Shown piece by piece: positions 7,804 through 17,130 of a stretch of 64,000 nt of DNA; position 1 is the first letter of the stretch, and each line of letters opens with the position of its first letter. The position numbers were made by a program, and so were the translations under genes. Location of the stretch: positions 459,687 to 523,686 of the forward strand of contig JAJYOK010000001.1 in NCBI GenBank assembly GCA_021796215.1. Reading direction: 5' to 3'. Origin of the DNA: Bacteroidota bacterium (GTDB lineage: Bacteria; Bacteroidota; Ignavibacteria; UBA10030; UBA8401). Under the pieces are notes generated by a model, which worked only from the letters and a program-made list of their open reading frames with translations, ran no database searches and was not told the origin of the DNA.

Positions 7804-9158
7804 AGACACATTGGAATATAATGGTTGTTGATGACGAAGAAGTGATGCGTGAATCGCTTGCCGCGTGGCTTCGCGAAGACGGGTACTGCGTTGACACCGC
7901 AGTCTCCGGATTGAATGCAATTGATAAGGCGAAAGCGAAAGAGTACGCGATTTACTTCATTGATTTGAAAATGCCCGGCGGCGTTGACGGCATTGAAACG
8001 ATGATGGAAATCAAAAAAATCCATTCCGAAGCATCCATCATTATTGTGACGGCATACGCGACGGTAGATACTGCAATCACCGCAATGAAAGAAGGTGCGC
8101 AGGAATATATTGTGAAGCCGTGCAATCCCGAAGAGATCTCGCTTCTCGTCGACCGCATTGTGAAGATTAAAAATCTTCAACGGGAAAACACAATTTTGAG
8201 AAAGAAATTGACCAAGCAGTATAATTTCTACGATATTATCAGCAAGAATTCGAAGATGATGGAAATTTTTGCGCTGGTCAAAGAGATTGCGAGCATGAAG
8301 AGCACAGTGCTCATTCAAGGAGAAAGCGGAACCGGCAAAGAGCTTATTGCGCGGGCCATTCATTTTTCGGGTGACCGTGCCGGCAAGCCGTTTGTCGGAG
8401 TTTCGTGTGCCGCGCTCACGGAATCGCTGCTCGAATCAGAATTATTCGGACACGAAAAGGGATCGTTCACCGGAGCAACGGCGACGAAGAAAGGGAAGTT
8501 CGAAATTGCAAACGGCGGGACGCTTTTCCTTGATGAGATCGGCGACATTTCATCAAAGTTGCAAATAAATTTGCTGCGCGTGCTTCAGGAAAGAAAATTC
8601 TACCGTGTCGGTGGTACTGAACAAATTGATGTTGATGTTCGCATCATTACTGCGACGAATAGAAACCTCGCTCAGGCGGTGGACGAAGGAACGTTCCGTG
8701 ACGATTTGTTCTACCGATTGAATGTCATCAATATTCAGCTGCCTCCTTTGCGCGAACGGCGGGAGGATATTCCGCTGCTTGTGAATAATTTTATCGAACG
8801 GATCGCGCCGGAATTAGGCAAAGAAGCAATGGAGGTTTCGGAAGGCGCGTTAAAAACTTTGATGAATTATAACTGGCCCGGCAACGTGCGGGAATTGGAA
8901 AATGCGGTTGAGCGGGCTATTGTAACGTGTAAGACAAAAATGTTGACTGAAGAAGATTTTACTTTCTTAAGCCACAGCCATGAACAGAAGCAATGGGCTA
9001 TTCCCGAACAGATGTCTCTCGATGAGTTAACGAATCAGGCGATCACCGCAACCCTGAACAGAACTCACGGCAACATCAAAGAGGCGGCGGCGATTCTTGG
9101 AATTGACCGCTCAACTTTATATGACAGGCTGAAGAAATATAATCTTCCAAGGAATTAA
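7800..9158 (+). CDS. NtrC-family sigma-54-dependent response regulator
   Basis: A 452-residue activator. The receiver domain (about 1-125) has acidic residues DDEE at 11-14, phosphorylated Asp55 in FIDLKMPG and the conserved Lys in VKPCNP. The AAA+ domain has Walker A GESGTGKE and the sigma-54 contact loop GSFTGA, with Ser for the usual Ala, plus LFLDEIGD. A Fis-type helix-turn-helix closes the protein (IKEAAAILGIDRSTLYDRLKKY). Start ATG overlaps the preceding stop. With the kinase it forms a two-component system. The two sigma-54 promoters at 5108-5122 and 5461-5476 are the obvious targets. Confidence 0.95.
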   Translation: MKTHWNIMVVDDEEVMRESLAAWLREDGYCVDTAVSGLNAIDKAKAKEYAIYFIDLKMPGGVDGIETMMEIKKIHSEASIIIVTAYATVDTAITAMKEGAQEYIVKPCNPEEISLLVDRIVKIKNLQRENTILRKKLTKQYNFYDIISKNSKMMEIFALVKEIASMKSTVLIQGESGTGKELIARAIHFSGDRAGKPFVGVSCAALTESLLESELFGHEKGSFTGATATKKGKFEIANGGTLFLDEIGDISSKLQINLLRVLQERKFYRVGGTEQIDVDVRIITATNRNLAQAVDEGTFRDDLFYRLNVINIQLPPLRERREDIPLLVNNFIERIAPELGKEAMEVSEGALKTLMNYNWPGNVRELENAVERAIVTCKTKMLTEEDFTFLSHSHEQKQWAIPEQMSLDELTNQAITATLNRTHGNIKEAAAILGIDRSTLYDRLKKYNLPRN

Positions 9159-9520
9159 GAATTTTCGGGGTTTCGAGGAAAGGCTTGCAGGCAACCTTGT
9201 CAAGGTTAGTCCCTAATTATGACTGCTAAGGGCTTGATTTTGAAGTAAAGAAAAGAGAAATTGTGTACCACTTAGGTGAGAGAGAATAGCCCCAGATTCT
9301 CTTACAAACTTTCCCCCATTCTTTGCCGGATGGTGTACGTTACAATAAGATGTCTGCTTGCACATTGATGAACATTATATTGTGAAGAGCATCATTTTCA
9401 ATTATACTGATGATGTGCATCATTAACATGTACAGCGTAACGAATTGTATGAAGGCAAAAAATTAAGCGCCCCCTTCACATTTGTTAATCTTCATTGTTC
9501 CATTTGACCAAGGTGAACTT
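9159..9520. other. 362-base spacer
   Basis: No gene recognised. It has a small dyad AACCTTG-T-CAAGGTT (9193-9207) and a second, ATGATG-TG-CATCAT, near 9410-9423. Neither has a clear poly-T tail, so neither is called a terminator. Confidence 0.5.
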
Positions 9521-10066
9521 ATGCGATCTTTCTTATGGTTTCTTTTGATTTTCAACGTTTCTTGGTGCTATGCACAAAGAGCGACATTTGAGGTTTTCTT
9601 GCGGGATGGCTCTGTAGGAATTCATTATATTTCTGACATCAACAGTCTCGCATGTACTGAGGATTCTTTTTTTGTCACGTTTGTAAACGAATCTGTTCAA
9701 GGATATTTGTTGTCGGATATCAAGCGGCTCGACTTTTCGTCTCTTGCGGCAACTTACACAGAAACGGAAAAAAACAAAAACATAATTTCCACTTTTTTAC
9801 TTCGTCAGAATTTCCCAAATCCTTTCAATCCTTCTACGCAAATTCAATACGAGCTTCCGTATTCTGGCAATGTTGAAGTTACAATTTTCGATATTAATGG
9901 GCGACTTATCTGTTCTCTTTTGAGATCACATCAATCGCATGGGGTTCATTTTGTTTTATGGAATGGCCGTTCCAACTCCGGCTCCAGTGTTGCAAGTGGA
10001 GTATATTTCTGTCGAGTACGATTCGATAACTCTTTTCTCACAAAAAAACTTTTGCTTGTTAAGTAA
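9521..10066 (+). CDS. Small exported protein with T9SS sorting domain
   Basis: A 181-residue protein with a signal peptide (MRSFLWFLLIFNVSWCYAQ), a short middle region of about 70 residues, and a C-terminal T9SS type A sorting domain: LRQNFPNPFNPSTQIQYELP, then VTIFDINGRL, ending SGVYFCRV...TKKLLLVK. ATG at 9521 has AAGGTGA five bases upstream and starts directly at the signal peptide. The middle contains a short motif (GYLLSDIKRLDF) echoed in the next gene (TIAIADIKNITF), which suggests a related N-terminal module. Binding or enzymatic function is not recognisable. Confidence 0.8.
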   Translation: MRSFLWFLLIFNVSWCYAQRATFEVFLRDGSVGIHYISDINSLACTEDSFFVTFVNESVQGYLLSDIKRLDFSSLAATYTETEKNKNIISTFLLRQNFPNPFNPSTQIQYELPYSGNVEVTIFDINGRLICSLLRSHQSHGVHFVLWNGRSNSGSSVASGVYFCRVRFDNSFLTKKLLLVK

Positions 10067-10090
10067 ACTTACCCTGTCAGGAGAATAGTC

Positions 10091-10954
10091 ATGAAGATCA
10101 TTGTTCAATCCATGCTGTTGTTAATCCTTTGCCAACTCTCCGTTGCTCAGAAGAGTGTCCTTATTAACAAGACAAATGGAGAAACTGATACAATTGCAAT
10201 AGCCGACATCAAGAACATCACGTTTCTCAGGATGAATATTCCACAGTCTGATACGTGTATTCCTCCTTTAGATAGTGTTGTCGCGTGGTTTCAATTTGAC
10301 GATACTACCACAGATGCAATGAACGGGCGCATAGGGACTAGGTTCGGTCAAGCTAGCTTCGGTATGGGAGTTGTTCGAGAGGGGTTAGAGCTTGATGGGT
10401 TCGGAAGTTTCTGCTCATTTCCTGATACAACATTATACGATTTAAAAACGTCGTTAAGCATTGTGTGCTGGGTGAAACTTTCTGCCCCGATTTCAGCCCA
10501 GCCTTATCCGGGCTGGCGGGGCAACTATTCAATAATTATTGAGAAAGGTAATGGGGATTATCATTATCGCAATTATGGACTGTATTTCTCCAGGGCTGAC
10601 AACACACTTTGTTTCAATGGAGCTGACACAGCGAATACAAATTATGTTTTTTTGACAATTCTTGAACATGCTGATTCACTGTTTGACGATTTAGACTGGC
10701 ACCATGTAGCCGCTGTTTGGAATAGATCAACTGCGACCTCTTCAATTTTTATTGATGGGAAGCTCCTTGTCTCTACGAGCGGGACAAATGGCGATCTCAC
10801 AACCAACGATGAGACCTTAAAAATTGGTGCTGAAGCAGCAGACCAATTTTTCCTCGACGGCTCTGTTGATGAAGTGCTCATTTTCGGAAGGGCAATTACA
10901 CCTACAGAAGTTGAGGCGTTATACAATTCCGGTGCCAAGGGGGTTTGTCGATGA
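10091..10954 (+). CDS. Exported LamG/concanavalin-like domain protein
   Basis: A 287-residue protein with a signal peptide (MKIIVQSMLLLILCQLSVAQ), the short ADIKNITF module shared with the preceding gene, and a LamG-like jelly-roll domain from about residue 68. Typical LamG phrases are VAWFQFDDTTTDAMNGR, LSIVCWVKL, WHHVAAVWNRSTATSSIFIDGK and VDEVLIFGRAITPTEVEALYN. Such domains usually bind carbohydrate or surface ligands. There is no T9SS sorting tail, unlike its neighbour 25 bases upstream, so it may stay in the periplasm or associate with another protein. Confidence 0.8.
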   Translation: MKIIVQSMLLLILCQLSVAQKSVLINKTNGETDTIAIADIKNITFLRMNIPQSDTCIPPLDSVVAWFQFDDTTTDAMNGRIGTRFGQASFGMGVVREGLELDGFGSFCSFPDTTLYDLKTSLSIVCWVKLSAPISAQPYPGWRGNYSIIIEKGNGDYHYRNYGLYFSRADNTLCFNGADTANTNYVFLTILEHADSLFDDLDWHHVAAVWNRSTATSSIFIDGKLLVSTSGTNGDLTTNDETLKIGAEAADQFFLDGSVDEVLIFGRAITPTEVEALYNSGAKGVCR

Positions 10955-11050
10955 GGTAAACGCACACGTCGCGCGCGGACTGCAAAACTCAAACAATCTA
11001 CCACCGCGAGTTGACTCCATAGTCGTTGGGCGGAAATAAGCAACAAAAGA

Positions 11051-11635
11051 ATGAATAAAAAAATATTGGCATGTTATCTTTGTATTCTTCTTTGCATGGG
11101 TTGTCAAAAAGATAATCCCATTGGACAACCGTTACTTCCTGAATTTGTGTTTAGGAAACTAGTATGTAATGCGGGTGTATATACCAAGATTGATACTGTA
11201 AAGAATGATACATTGGTGGCTACGCAGTTAATATATGGGTTGGATGCCTACTTCCATAATTATTATGGATCAATTTTGATGCAAATAGTGACTGTCAAAA
11301 GTTTTACAGATACACTATACGATGGAGCAATAAGTAATTCTCCCGACCAAATAAACTATCCGGTTTGGTCCGTTAAAATCAGCCTGCCTAATGTTTTGCA
11401 AGAAGGCGATAGTGTGAAGGTTTACTCCAAAATTTATGGTACGTTTTGGAGTGATTCAAAACTTCAAAAGTCGATTGGTGAATTTTATTATTTTGACAGT
11501 ACCTATGCCAGGATTTTTCGCTACGTTTATCTTTTAGATTCGCCGTACAATGGTCTCTTCTACGGAAGTGAACCAGGGAAGATAGAACAGAGTGAACGAG
11601 CCAACAAACAGAAAAGCCTTAGCACAAGCAAGTGA
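11051..11635 (+). CDS. Lipoprotein of unknown function
   Basis: A 194-residue protein beginning MNKKILACYLCILLCMGCQKD, with a lipobox (CMGC) giving a lipidated cysteine at residue 18. The rest is polar with alternating hydrophobic residues suggestive of beta structure, but no family is recognised. The C-terminus is short of the T9SS signature. It follows the LamG gene by 96 bases and is more AT-rich than its neighbours. Confidence 0.65.
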   Translation: MNKKILACYLCILLCMGCQKDNPIGQPLLPEFVFRKLVCNAGVYTKIDTVKNDTLVATQLIYGLDAYFHNYYGSILMQIVTVKSFTDTLYDGAISNSPDQINYPVWSVKISLPNVLQEGDSVKVYSKIYGTFWSDSKLQKSIGEFYYFDSTYARIFRYVYLLDSPYNGLFYGSEPGKIEQSERANKQKSLSTSK

Positions 11636-11824
11636 ACAATGTCCAGTAACTGCAAGTAAATAAAGGGCATTGATTACCGAGATCTTATACCAGCAGATAA
11701 ATCTGTGGCCTGAGTAAATTGTCCCGCTTTTTGAAATTCCTCAGTCGGACCTGCGACCATACATGAGAACCGATTAGCATTCTAGGCGCCGCAAGCAGTT
11801 CAGAGGGCTTTCCTTTTTCATCTA

Positions 11825-11854
11825 TTGACAATTCTCGTAGAATTTGTTTACATT
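11825..11854 (+). promoter_or_regulatory. Candidate sigma-70 promoter of the pyrimidine locus
   Basis: TTGACA at 11825-11830 followed after 18 bases by TACATT at 11849-11854, 60 bases before the ATG of the nitrilase-family gene. A perfect -35 with a moderate -10. Confidence 0.5.
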
Positions 11855-11913
11855 CTTTCCACGGAAATTTTCATCACCGCATTCTCACTATCTTCACTCA
11901 CTCAGGAGGCGAT

Positions 11914-12789
11914 ATGTCACGCATTGTTCGAAGCGGTCTTATTCAGTGTTCCATTGCAGCATCCAACGACCAGCCTATTTCAAAAATAAAAAAGGCAATG
12001 ATTGATAAACACATTCCGCTGATCGAAAAAGCAGGAAAAGACGGCGTGCAGATTTTGTGCTTACAGGAAGTTTTCAACGGCCCTTATTTTTGCGCCGAAC
12101 AGAAAGCAAAATGGTACGAGATGACGGAAAAAATTCCGGATGGGCCGACAGTAAAGCTGATGCAGAAATATGCCAGGAAATATAAAATGGCAATGATTGT
12201 TCCGCTGTATGAAATAGAAATGGCTGGCGTTTACTACAACACCGCTGCCGTTCTTGATGCCGATGGCACTTTTCTCGGCAAGTACCGCAAACATCACATT
12301 CCGCAAGTAGACCCGGGATTTTGGGAAAAATTTTATTTCAAGCCGGGAAATCTCGGCTATCCGGTTTTTAAAACACGGTATGCAGACATCGGCGTGTATA
12401 TTTGTTATGACAGACATTTTCCGGAAGGCGCGCGTGTTCTCGGCTTAAACGGCGCAGAGATTGTTTACAATCCGTCTGCAACCGTAGCCGGGCTTTCGGA
12501 ATATTTGTGGGAATTGGAACAGCCGGCTCATGCGGCGGCGAATGGATATTTCGTCGGTGCTATCAACCGTGTTGGAACGGAAGCGCCGTGGAATATCGGC
12601 GAGTTTTACGGCAAGAGTTATTTCTGCAATCCGCGCGGAAAAATTATTGCGCAAGCTAGCCGCGACAAAACTGAATTGCTTGTCGCCGATTTGGATTTGG
12701 ATATGATCCGCGAAGTTCGCTCCGTGTGGCAGTTCTACCGCGACCGAAGACCGGAGACGTATGGGAAAATTGTGGAACTGAACGACTGA
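11914..12789 (+). CDS. Beta-ureidopropionase (nitrilase family)
   Basis: A 291-residue amidohydrolase of the nitrilase superfamily with catalytic Glu52 (CLQEVFNG), Lys126 (KYRKHHIP) and Cys164 (VYICYDRHFPEG). It would hydrolyse N-carbamoyl-beta-alanine (or the 2-methyl form from thymine) to the beta-amino acid, CO2 and ammonia, the third step of reductive pyrimidine breakdown. Neighbouring genes for all other steps strongly support this over the close relative N-carbamoylputrescine amidase. An AGGAGG motif precedes the ATG. Expected to be cytosolic. Confidence 0.88.
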   Translation: MSRIVRSGLIQCSIAASNDQPISKIKKAMIDKHIPLIEKAGKDGVQILCLQEVFNGPYFCAEQKAKWYEMTEKIPDGPTVKLMQKYARKYKMAMIVPLYEIEMAGVYYNTAAVLDADGTFLGKYRKHHIPQVDPGFWEKFYFKPGNLGYPVFKTRYADIGVYICYDRHFPEGARVLGLNGAEIVYNPSATVAGLSEYLWELEQPAHAAANGYFVGAINRVGTEAPWNIGEFYGKSYFCNPRGKIIAQASRDKTELLVADLDLDMIREVRSVWQFYRDRRPETYGKIVELND

Positions 12790-12804
12790 GCGCGCAGAAA
12801 GAGC

Positions 12805-12882
12805 GCAGGTTCGTGGTTGACGGTTCAAGGCTAAGGTAGAACAAGCTTACCGTCGGACTGAAACCGTGAACCCTGAACTAAT
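12805..12882. repeat. Intergenic imperfect inverted repeat, copy A
   Basis: GTTCGTGGTTGACGGTTC near 12809-12826 pairs imperfectly with the complement of GAAACCGTGAACCCTGAAC near 12860-12878, giving about 18 pairs with a few mismatches. It fills the gap between the ureidopropionase and aminotransferase genes. Two comparable structures lie further along the same operon. Confidence 0.6.
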
Positions 12883-12914
12883 AACAATTTTTTAATTAAT
12901 AGAAAGCTAAGAAG

Positions 12915-14267
12915 ATGTCCCTAACTTTATCTACACAAGAAGTCACCGATCTGACTGCAAAATACACTTACGGCACCTGGCGCAAACAAAAGGGATGGAA
13001 GCCGCTTCACGTCGTTGATGCAGAAGGCGTTCGTTTCACAGATGCGGCGGGAAAACAATATCTCGATTTTTCATCGCAGTTGATGTGTGTAACGCTCGGA
13101 TATAAAAATCAGGCGGTCATCAAAGCAATTGAAGAGCAGGCACGAACGCTTCCCTATATTGCTCCCGGATACGCAACAACTGTCCGCGCCGAATTGAGCA
13201 AGATGCTTTTGGAAGTTCTTCCCGACAAGTCGGGATTGGAGAAATTTTTCTTTACAACTTCCGGAACAGAAGCAAATGAAGCGGCATTCAAAATTGCGAG
13301 AATGGTGACGGGGAAAACTAAAATCATTGCACGGTATCATTCGTATCACGGTTCAACGATGGGTTCAATTGCAGCAACCGGCGACCCGCGCAGGTGGGCA
13401 ATGGAGCCGGCGGGAAAAGTGCCGGGAGTAATTTTTGGTCCCGAGGTGCATTGCTATCAGTGTCCTATTCATCACACATATCCTGAATGCAATATTGCAT
13501 GTGTTGATTACATTGAACATATGATTGAAAACGAAGGAGACGTTGCTGCGGTGCTTGTTGAACCGGTTGTCGGAACGAACGGCGTTCTTGTTCCGCCGAA
13601 AGAATATCTTCCGCGGCTTCGTGAAATATGCGACCGCCACGATGTCCTTCTCATTGCCGACGAAGTGATGACCGGATGGGGGCGCACGGGGAAATGGTTT
13701 GCCGTTGACCACTGGAATGTGAAACCGGATATTCTTACGACAGCAAAAGGAATCACGACGGCGTATGTACCGCTGGGATTATGCGCAACCTCAAAAAAAA
13801 TTGCCGACTATTTTGAGGATCACTATTTTTCACACGGCCACACGTATGAAGCTCACCCACTTACGCTGGCACCGGCGATTGCGGCAATCAACGAAATGAA
13901 GCGGCTCGATTTGATTAACCGCTCAAATGAAGTCGGCGCGTATCTTGGAGAAAAACTTCGCGACCTGAAACCGAAGCATCCGTCTATTGGTGACGTGCGC
14001 GGGCTTGGAATGTTTTGGGGCGTCGAGCTTGTGAAAAATCAAAAGACAAAGCAGCCGTTCAACACTTACAACGACAAGGTTTCCGGTACGCCGTTGCTTG
14101 TGGATAAAGTCGCTGCCGAGATGATGAAGAACGGCGTTTTTATTCAAGCATGGGTGAGCCATTTTGTCATCGCACCGCCGCTCATTATGTCGAAGGAAGA
14201 TATTGATATTGGCGTTGCGGCACTCGACGCGGCGCTGAAGATTGCAGATGTGGAGGTAGAACATTGA
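12915..14267 (+). CDS. Class III omega-aminotransferase, probable beta-alanine transaminase
   Basis: A 450-residue PLP enzyme. It shows FFFTTSGTEANEAAFKIAR (phosphate-binding region), LLIADEVMTGWGRTGK with Asp249 near the PLP nitrogen, and PLP-binding Lys278 in ILTTAKGITTAYVPLG. Position in the pyrimidine locus suggests transfer of the amino group of beta-alanine or 3-aminoisobutyrate to a 2-oxo acid, giving malonate semialdehyde or methylmalonate semialdehyde for MmsA. A cysteine-rich segment (CYQCPIHHTYPEC, about 180-192) is an unusual surface insertion. The stop overlaps the TTG start of preT. Acceptor specificity cannot be read from sequence. Confidence 0.87.
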   Translation: MSLTLSTQEVTDLTAKYTYGTWRKQKGWKPLHVVDAEGVRFTDAAGKQYLDFSSQLMCVTLGYKNQAVIKAIEEQARTLPYIAPGYATTVRAELSKMLLEVLPDKSGLEKFFFTTSGTEANEAAFKIARMVTGKTKIIARYHSYHGSTMGSIAATGDPRRWAMEPAGKVPGVIFGPEVHCYQCPIHHTYPECNIACVDYIEHMIENEGDVAAVLVEPVVGTNGVLVPPKEYLPRLREICDRHDVLLIADEVMTGWGRTGKWFAVDHWNVKPDILTTAKGITTAYVPLGLCATSKKIADYFEDHYFSHGHTYEAHPLTLAPAIAAINEMKRLDLINRSNEVGAYLGEKLRDLKPKHPSIGDVRGLGMFWGVELVKNQKTKQPFNTYNDKVSGTPLLVDKVAAEMMKNGVFIQAWVSHFVIAPPLIMSKEDIDIGVAALDAALKIADVEVEH

Positions 14268-15610
14268 ACAACATCGCTTCTAAACTTTCCAACGAAGAAT
14301 ACGAAGCTAACTTTGCAGAACTTCATCCGCCTTTTACTTCCGCCGCTGCAACTGTCGAAGCGAACCGGTGTCTCTACTGTTTCGATTCGCCCTGCATGAA
14401 AGCCTGCCCAACGCACATCGATATTTCCACCTTCATTAAAAAAATCACAACGGGAAACATGAAAGGCTCGGCGAAAACAATTCTTTCGTCGAATTGGATT
14501 GCACTGACGTGCGCCAAAGCGTGTCCGGTGAACGTGTTGTGTGAAGGCGCGTGCGTTTATAATGCGAAAGGCGAAGAGCCGATCCAAATTGGCCGGCTGC
14601 AGCGGTATGTGATGGATTGGTATGTTGAGAAAGGAATGCCGCAATTGTTTACACCTGCGCCGAAGAACGGGAAATCAGTCGGCATTATCGGTGCAGGGCC
14701 ATCGGGACTTGCGTGCGCCGCAGAGCTTGCGTTAATGGGATACGAAGTGGTGATCTACGAAGCGAAGCACATTGCCGGAGGACTTGACACACACGGCATC
14801 GCTCCTTATAAAATGAAACAGCAGGACAGTCTGAATGAAGTGAAGATGGTAGAAAAACTCGGCGTGACAATTAAAACAGGCGTTCGGGTTGGAGAAACTA
14901 TTTCTGTTGAGGATCTCACAAAGAAACATGATGCAATTTTTCTCGGCGTTGGATTGAAAACGCCGACGCGCCTCGGTATTCCGGGAGAAGAATTGAACGG
15001 CGTGTATGACGCGCTCACGTTCATCGAGAAGGTAACAACCAGAAAATGGAATTCGGTTGATGTCGGGAAGCGCGTTGCGGTTATCGGCGCGGGGAATACT
15101 GCGATTGATGCGGCGACGGAAGCCAAACGGCTCGGTGCTGAAAAGGTATGCATGCTTTACCGCCGAAGTGAAAAAGAAATGCCTGCGTATAAATTTGAAT
15201 TTGAGCTTGCAAAGAAAGATGGAATAGAATTTCAATTTCTCACAGCCCCGAAAAGAATTCTCGGCAACGGCAAAGTTGAAGCAGTTGAATGCCTGAAGAT
15301 GGAACTCGGGGAAAAGGACAGCGAAGGACGCAGGAAGCCGAAACCAATTCCCGGGTCAGAATTTCAAATTCCGGTTGATATGCTTATCAAATCTGCGGGG
15401 CAGAACATTGAAGAAACTTTTCTTTCTGGAATTCCCGGCTTGAAAACGGCCGGCGGCGTTGTTGTCGTGAATTCGGAAACATTGCAAACGACAAACGTAA
15501 AATTTTTTGCCGGCGGAGACTGCATCAACGGCGGGAAAGAAGTCGTCAACGCTGCGGCGGATGGAAAGAAGGCGGCGGGAAACATAGATCGTTGGCTGTT
15601 TGTGAAATGA
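14264..15610 (+). CDS. preT: NAD(P)H-dependent dihydropyrimidine dehydrogenase, flavoprotein subunit
   Basis: A 448-residue glutamate-synthase-small-subunit-like flavoprotein. The N-terminal Fe-S region has Cys36, 39, 44, 48 and Cys83, 87, 93, 97 (CLYCFDSPCMKAC and CAKACPVNVLCEGAC). An FAD-binding GIIGAGPSGLACA motif and an NAD(P)-binding VAVIGAGNTAIDAA motif follow. The start is TTG, with GGAGG seven bases upstream and four bases shared with the aminotransferase stop; no ATG gives the conserved N-terminus. PreT passes electrons from NAD(P)H to PreA, encoded next, to reduce uracil or thymine. Confidence 0.92.
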   Translation: MNNIASKLSNEEYEANFAELHPPFTSAAATVEANRCLYCFDSPCMKACPTHIDISTFIKKITTGNMKGSAKTILSSNWIALTCAKACPVNVLCEGACVYNAKGEEPIQIGRLQRYVMDWYVEKGMPQLFTPAPKNGKSVGIIGAGPSGLACAAELALMGYEVVIYEAKHIAGGLDTHGIAPYKMKQQDSLNEVKMVEKLGVTIKTGVRVGETISVEDLTKKHDAIFLGVGLKTPTRLGIPGEELNGVYDALTFIEKVTTRKWNSVDVGKRVAVIGAGNTAIDAATEAKRLGAEKVCMLYRRSEKEMPAYKFEFELAKKDGIEFQFLTAPKRILGNGKVEAVECLKMELGEKDSEGRRKPKPIPGSEFQIPVDMLIKSAGQNIEETFLSGIPGLKTAGGVVVVNSETLQTTNVKFFAGGDCINGGKEVVNAAADGKKAAGNIDRWLFVK

Positions 15611-15619
15611 ATTCATTCG

Positions 15620-15702
15620 GTTAGAGGTTCGTGTTTCGAGATTCGAGTTAAAAGAACAGAAGTTTAAGATTCCACCCACAAAACCCGAAACCCGAAACAC
15701 TG
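15620..15702. repeat. Intergenic imperfect inverted repeat, copy B
   Basis: GTTCGTGTTTCGAGATTCGAG near 15627-15647 opposes the complement of AAAACCCGAAACCCGAAACAC near 15680-15700. It lies between preT and preA, with the same general shape as copies A and C. Confidence 0.6.
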
Positions 15703-15734
15703 GCAGTGTCAAATAAAATTAGAGCGAGGCACTT

Positions 15735-17075
15735 ATGGTTGACTTATCAACAAACTGCGGCGGCATTAAATCTCCGAATCCTTTCTGGCTTGCATCGGCG
15801 CCTCCGACGAATTCTGCATATCAGGTGTGCAAAGCATTTGAAGCAGGTTGGGGCGGCGCAGTGTGGAAAACAATCGGCGCGCCGGTGATGAACGTGGTGA
15901 ACCGCTACGCCGCGATTGATTACAATGGACAGAAAATCGTCGGGTTGAACAATATCGAACTCATCAGCGACCGTTCGATCGAAATTAATCTGAAAGAGAT
16001 TTCCGAGACAAAAAAGTTATGGCCCGACCGCGCTGTGGTCGCTTCATTGATGGTCGAATCTGACAGGCAAATATGGCATGACATTGTAAAGCGAACGGTT
16101 GATTCCGGTGCTGATGGTATCGAATTGAATTATGGCTGTCCGCATGGAATGAGTGAGCGCGGAATGGGCTCGGCAGTGGGACAGGTTCCGGAATATTGTT
16201 CGATGATCACTGAATGGGTAACGGAGGTTTCAACGATTCCCGTTATCGTGAAACTCACGCCGAACATCACCGACATTCGTTATCCCGGGCGCGCCGCAAA
16301 AAAAGGAGGAGCGGATGCGATATCGCTTATCAATACTATCAACACGATCATGGGCGTCAATCTCGATACGTTTGAAATTGAGCCGTCACGCGGCGGCAAG
16401 GGAGGGCATGGCGGTTATGCGGGTCCCGCGGTGAAGCCGATTGCGTTGCACATGGTTTCGGAGATTGCGCGAGACCCGGAAATCAATTTGCCGATTTCAG
16501 CTATCGGTGGAATTTCTACGTGGCGCGATGCGCTTGAATTTATTTTACTCGGCTCTTCGAATGTTCAGGTGTGCACGGCGGCGATGCACTATGGTTTCCG
16601 TATTGTTGAAGATATGATTGACGGCCTGACGAATTGGATGGAAGAAAAAGGATTCACATCGCTTGATCAAATACGGGGGAAAGCGCTGCCGAATATTACA
16701 AGCTTCGGCGAAATGGATTTGTTGTACAAAGCCGTTGCGCATATTGATGAGAAAAAATGTATTCAATGCAATCTTTGCTACATCGCGTGTGAAGATACAG
16801 CGCATCAGTGCATTGACCTTCTTCCGGGAGACGGGCAGCCAAAAGCTGATCCGTATGCTGCGGAAAAGAAGCAGCCGACTGTTCGTGAAGCGGATTGTGT
16901 TGGATGCCGTTTGTGCTACATCGTTTGCCCTGTGGAAAATTGCATAACAATGGTGCGCAAAGAAAATGGCGGCAAACCGAAAACATGGAATGAATTGGTG
17001 AAAGAACTTCCTCAGCCGATGAGTCTTGAAGATTTAAGAAAGTTTCAGCACGAACACGGAATTGAAATACACTGA
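15735..17075 (+). CDS. preA: Dihydropyrimidine dehydrogenase, catalytic subunit
   Basis: A 446-residue protein. An FMN-dependent dihydroorotate-dehydrogenase-like barrel covers about residues 1-320 (GIELNYGCPHGMSERGMG, KLTPNITDI, GGKGGHGGYAGPAVKPIALH, SAIGGISTWRDA). A C-terminal double-cluster ferredoxin domain follows with CIQCNLCYIAC near residue 342 and CVGCRLCYIVC near 388. Together with PreT it reduces uracil or thymine to the 5,6-dihydro form in the cytosol. The GSAVGQ loop resembles E. coli PreA and not the mammalian enzyme. The downstream dihydropyrimidinase gene begins 55 bases later. Confidence 0.93.
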   Translation: MVDLSTNCGGIKSPNPFWLASAPPTNSAYQVCKAFEAGWGGAVWKTIGAPVMNVVNRYAAIDYNGQKIVGLNNIELISDRSIEINLKEISETKKLWPDRAVVASLMVESDRQIWHDIVKRTVDSGADGIELNYGCPHGMSERGMGSAVGQVPEYCSMITEWVTEVSTIPVIVKLTPNITDIRYPGRAAKKGGADAISLINTINTIMGVNLDTFEIEPSRGGKGGHGGYAGPAVKPIALHMVSEIARDPEINLPISAIGGISTWRDALEFILLGSSNVQVCTAAMHYGFRIVEDMIDGLTNWMEEKGFTSLDQIRGKALPNITSFGEMDLLYKAVAHIDEKKCIQCNLCYIACEDTAHQCIDLLPGDGQPKADPYAAEKKQPTVREADCVGCRLCYIVCPVENCITMVRKENGGKPKTWNELVKELPQPMSLEDLRKFQHEHGIEIH

Positions 17076-17130
17076 ACGGCTCAGCAAACGCATCTGGCCG
17101 TGAAACATTTTTCAATAAGGAGAATTCACA

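Noticed and set aside
9193..9207. AACCTTG-T-CAAGGTT as a tRNA-Gly remnant
   Set aside because: It resembles the tRNA-Gly anticodon arm (44232-44304), but no acceptor, D-arm or T-arm sequence accompanies it; a chance dyad is simpler.
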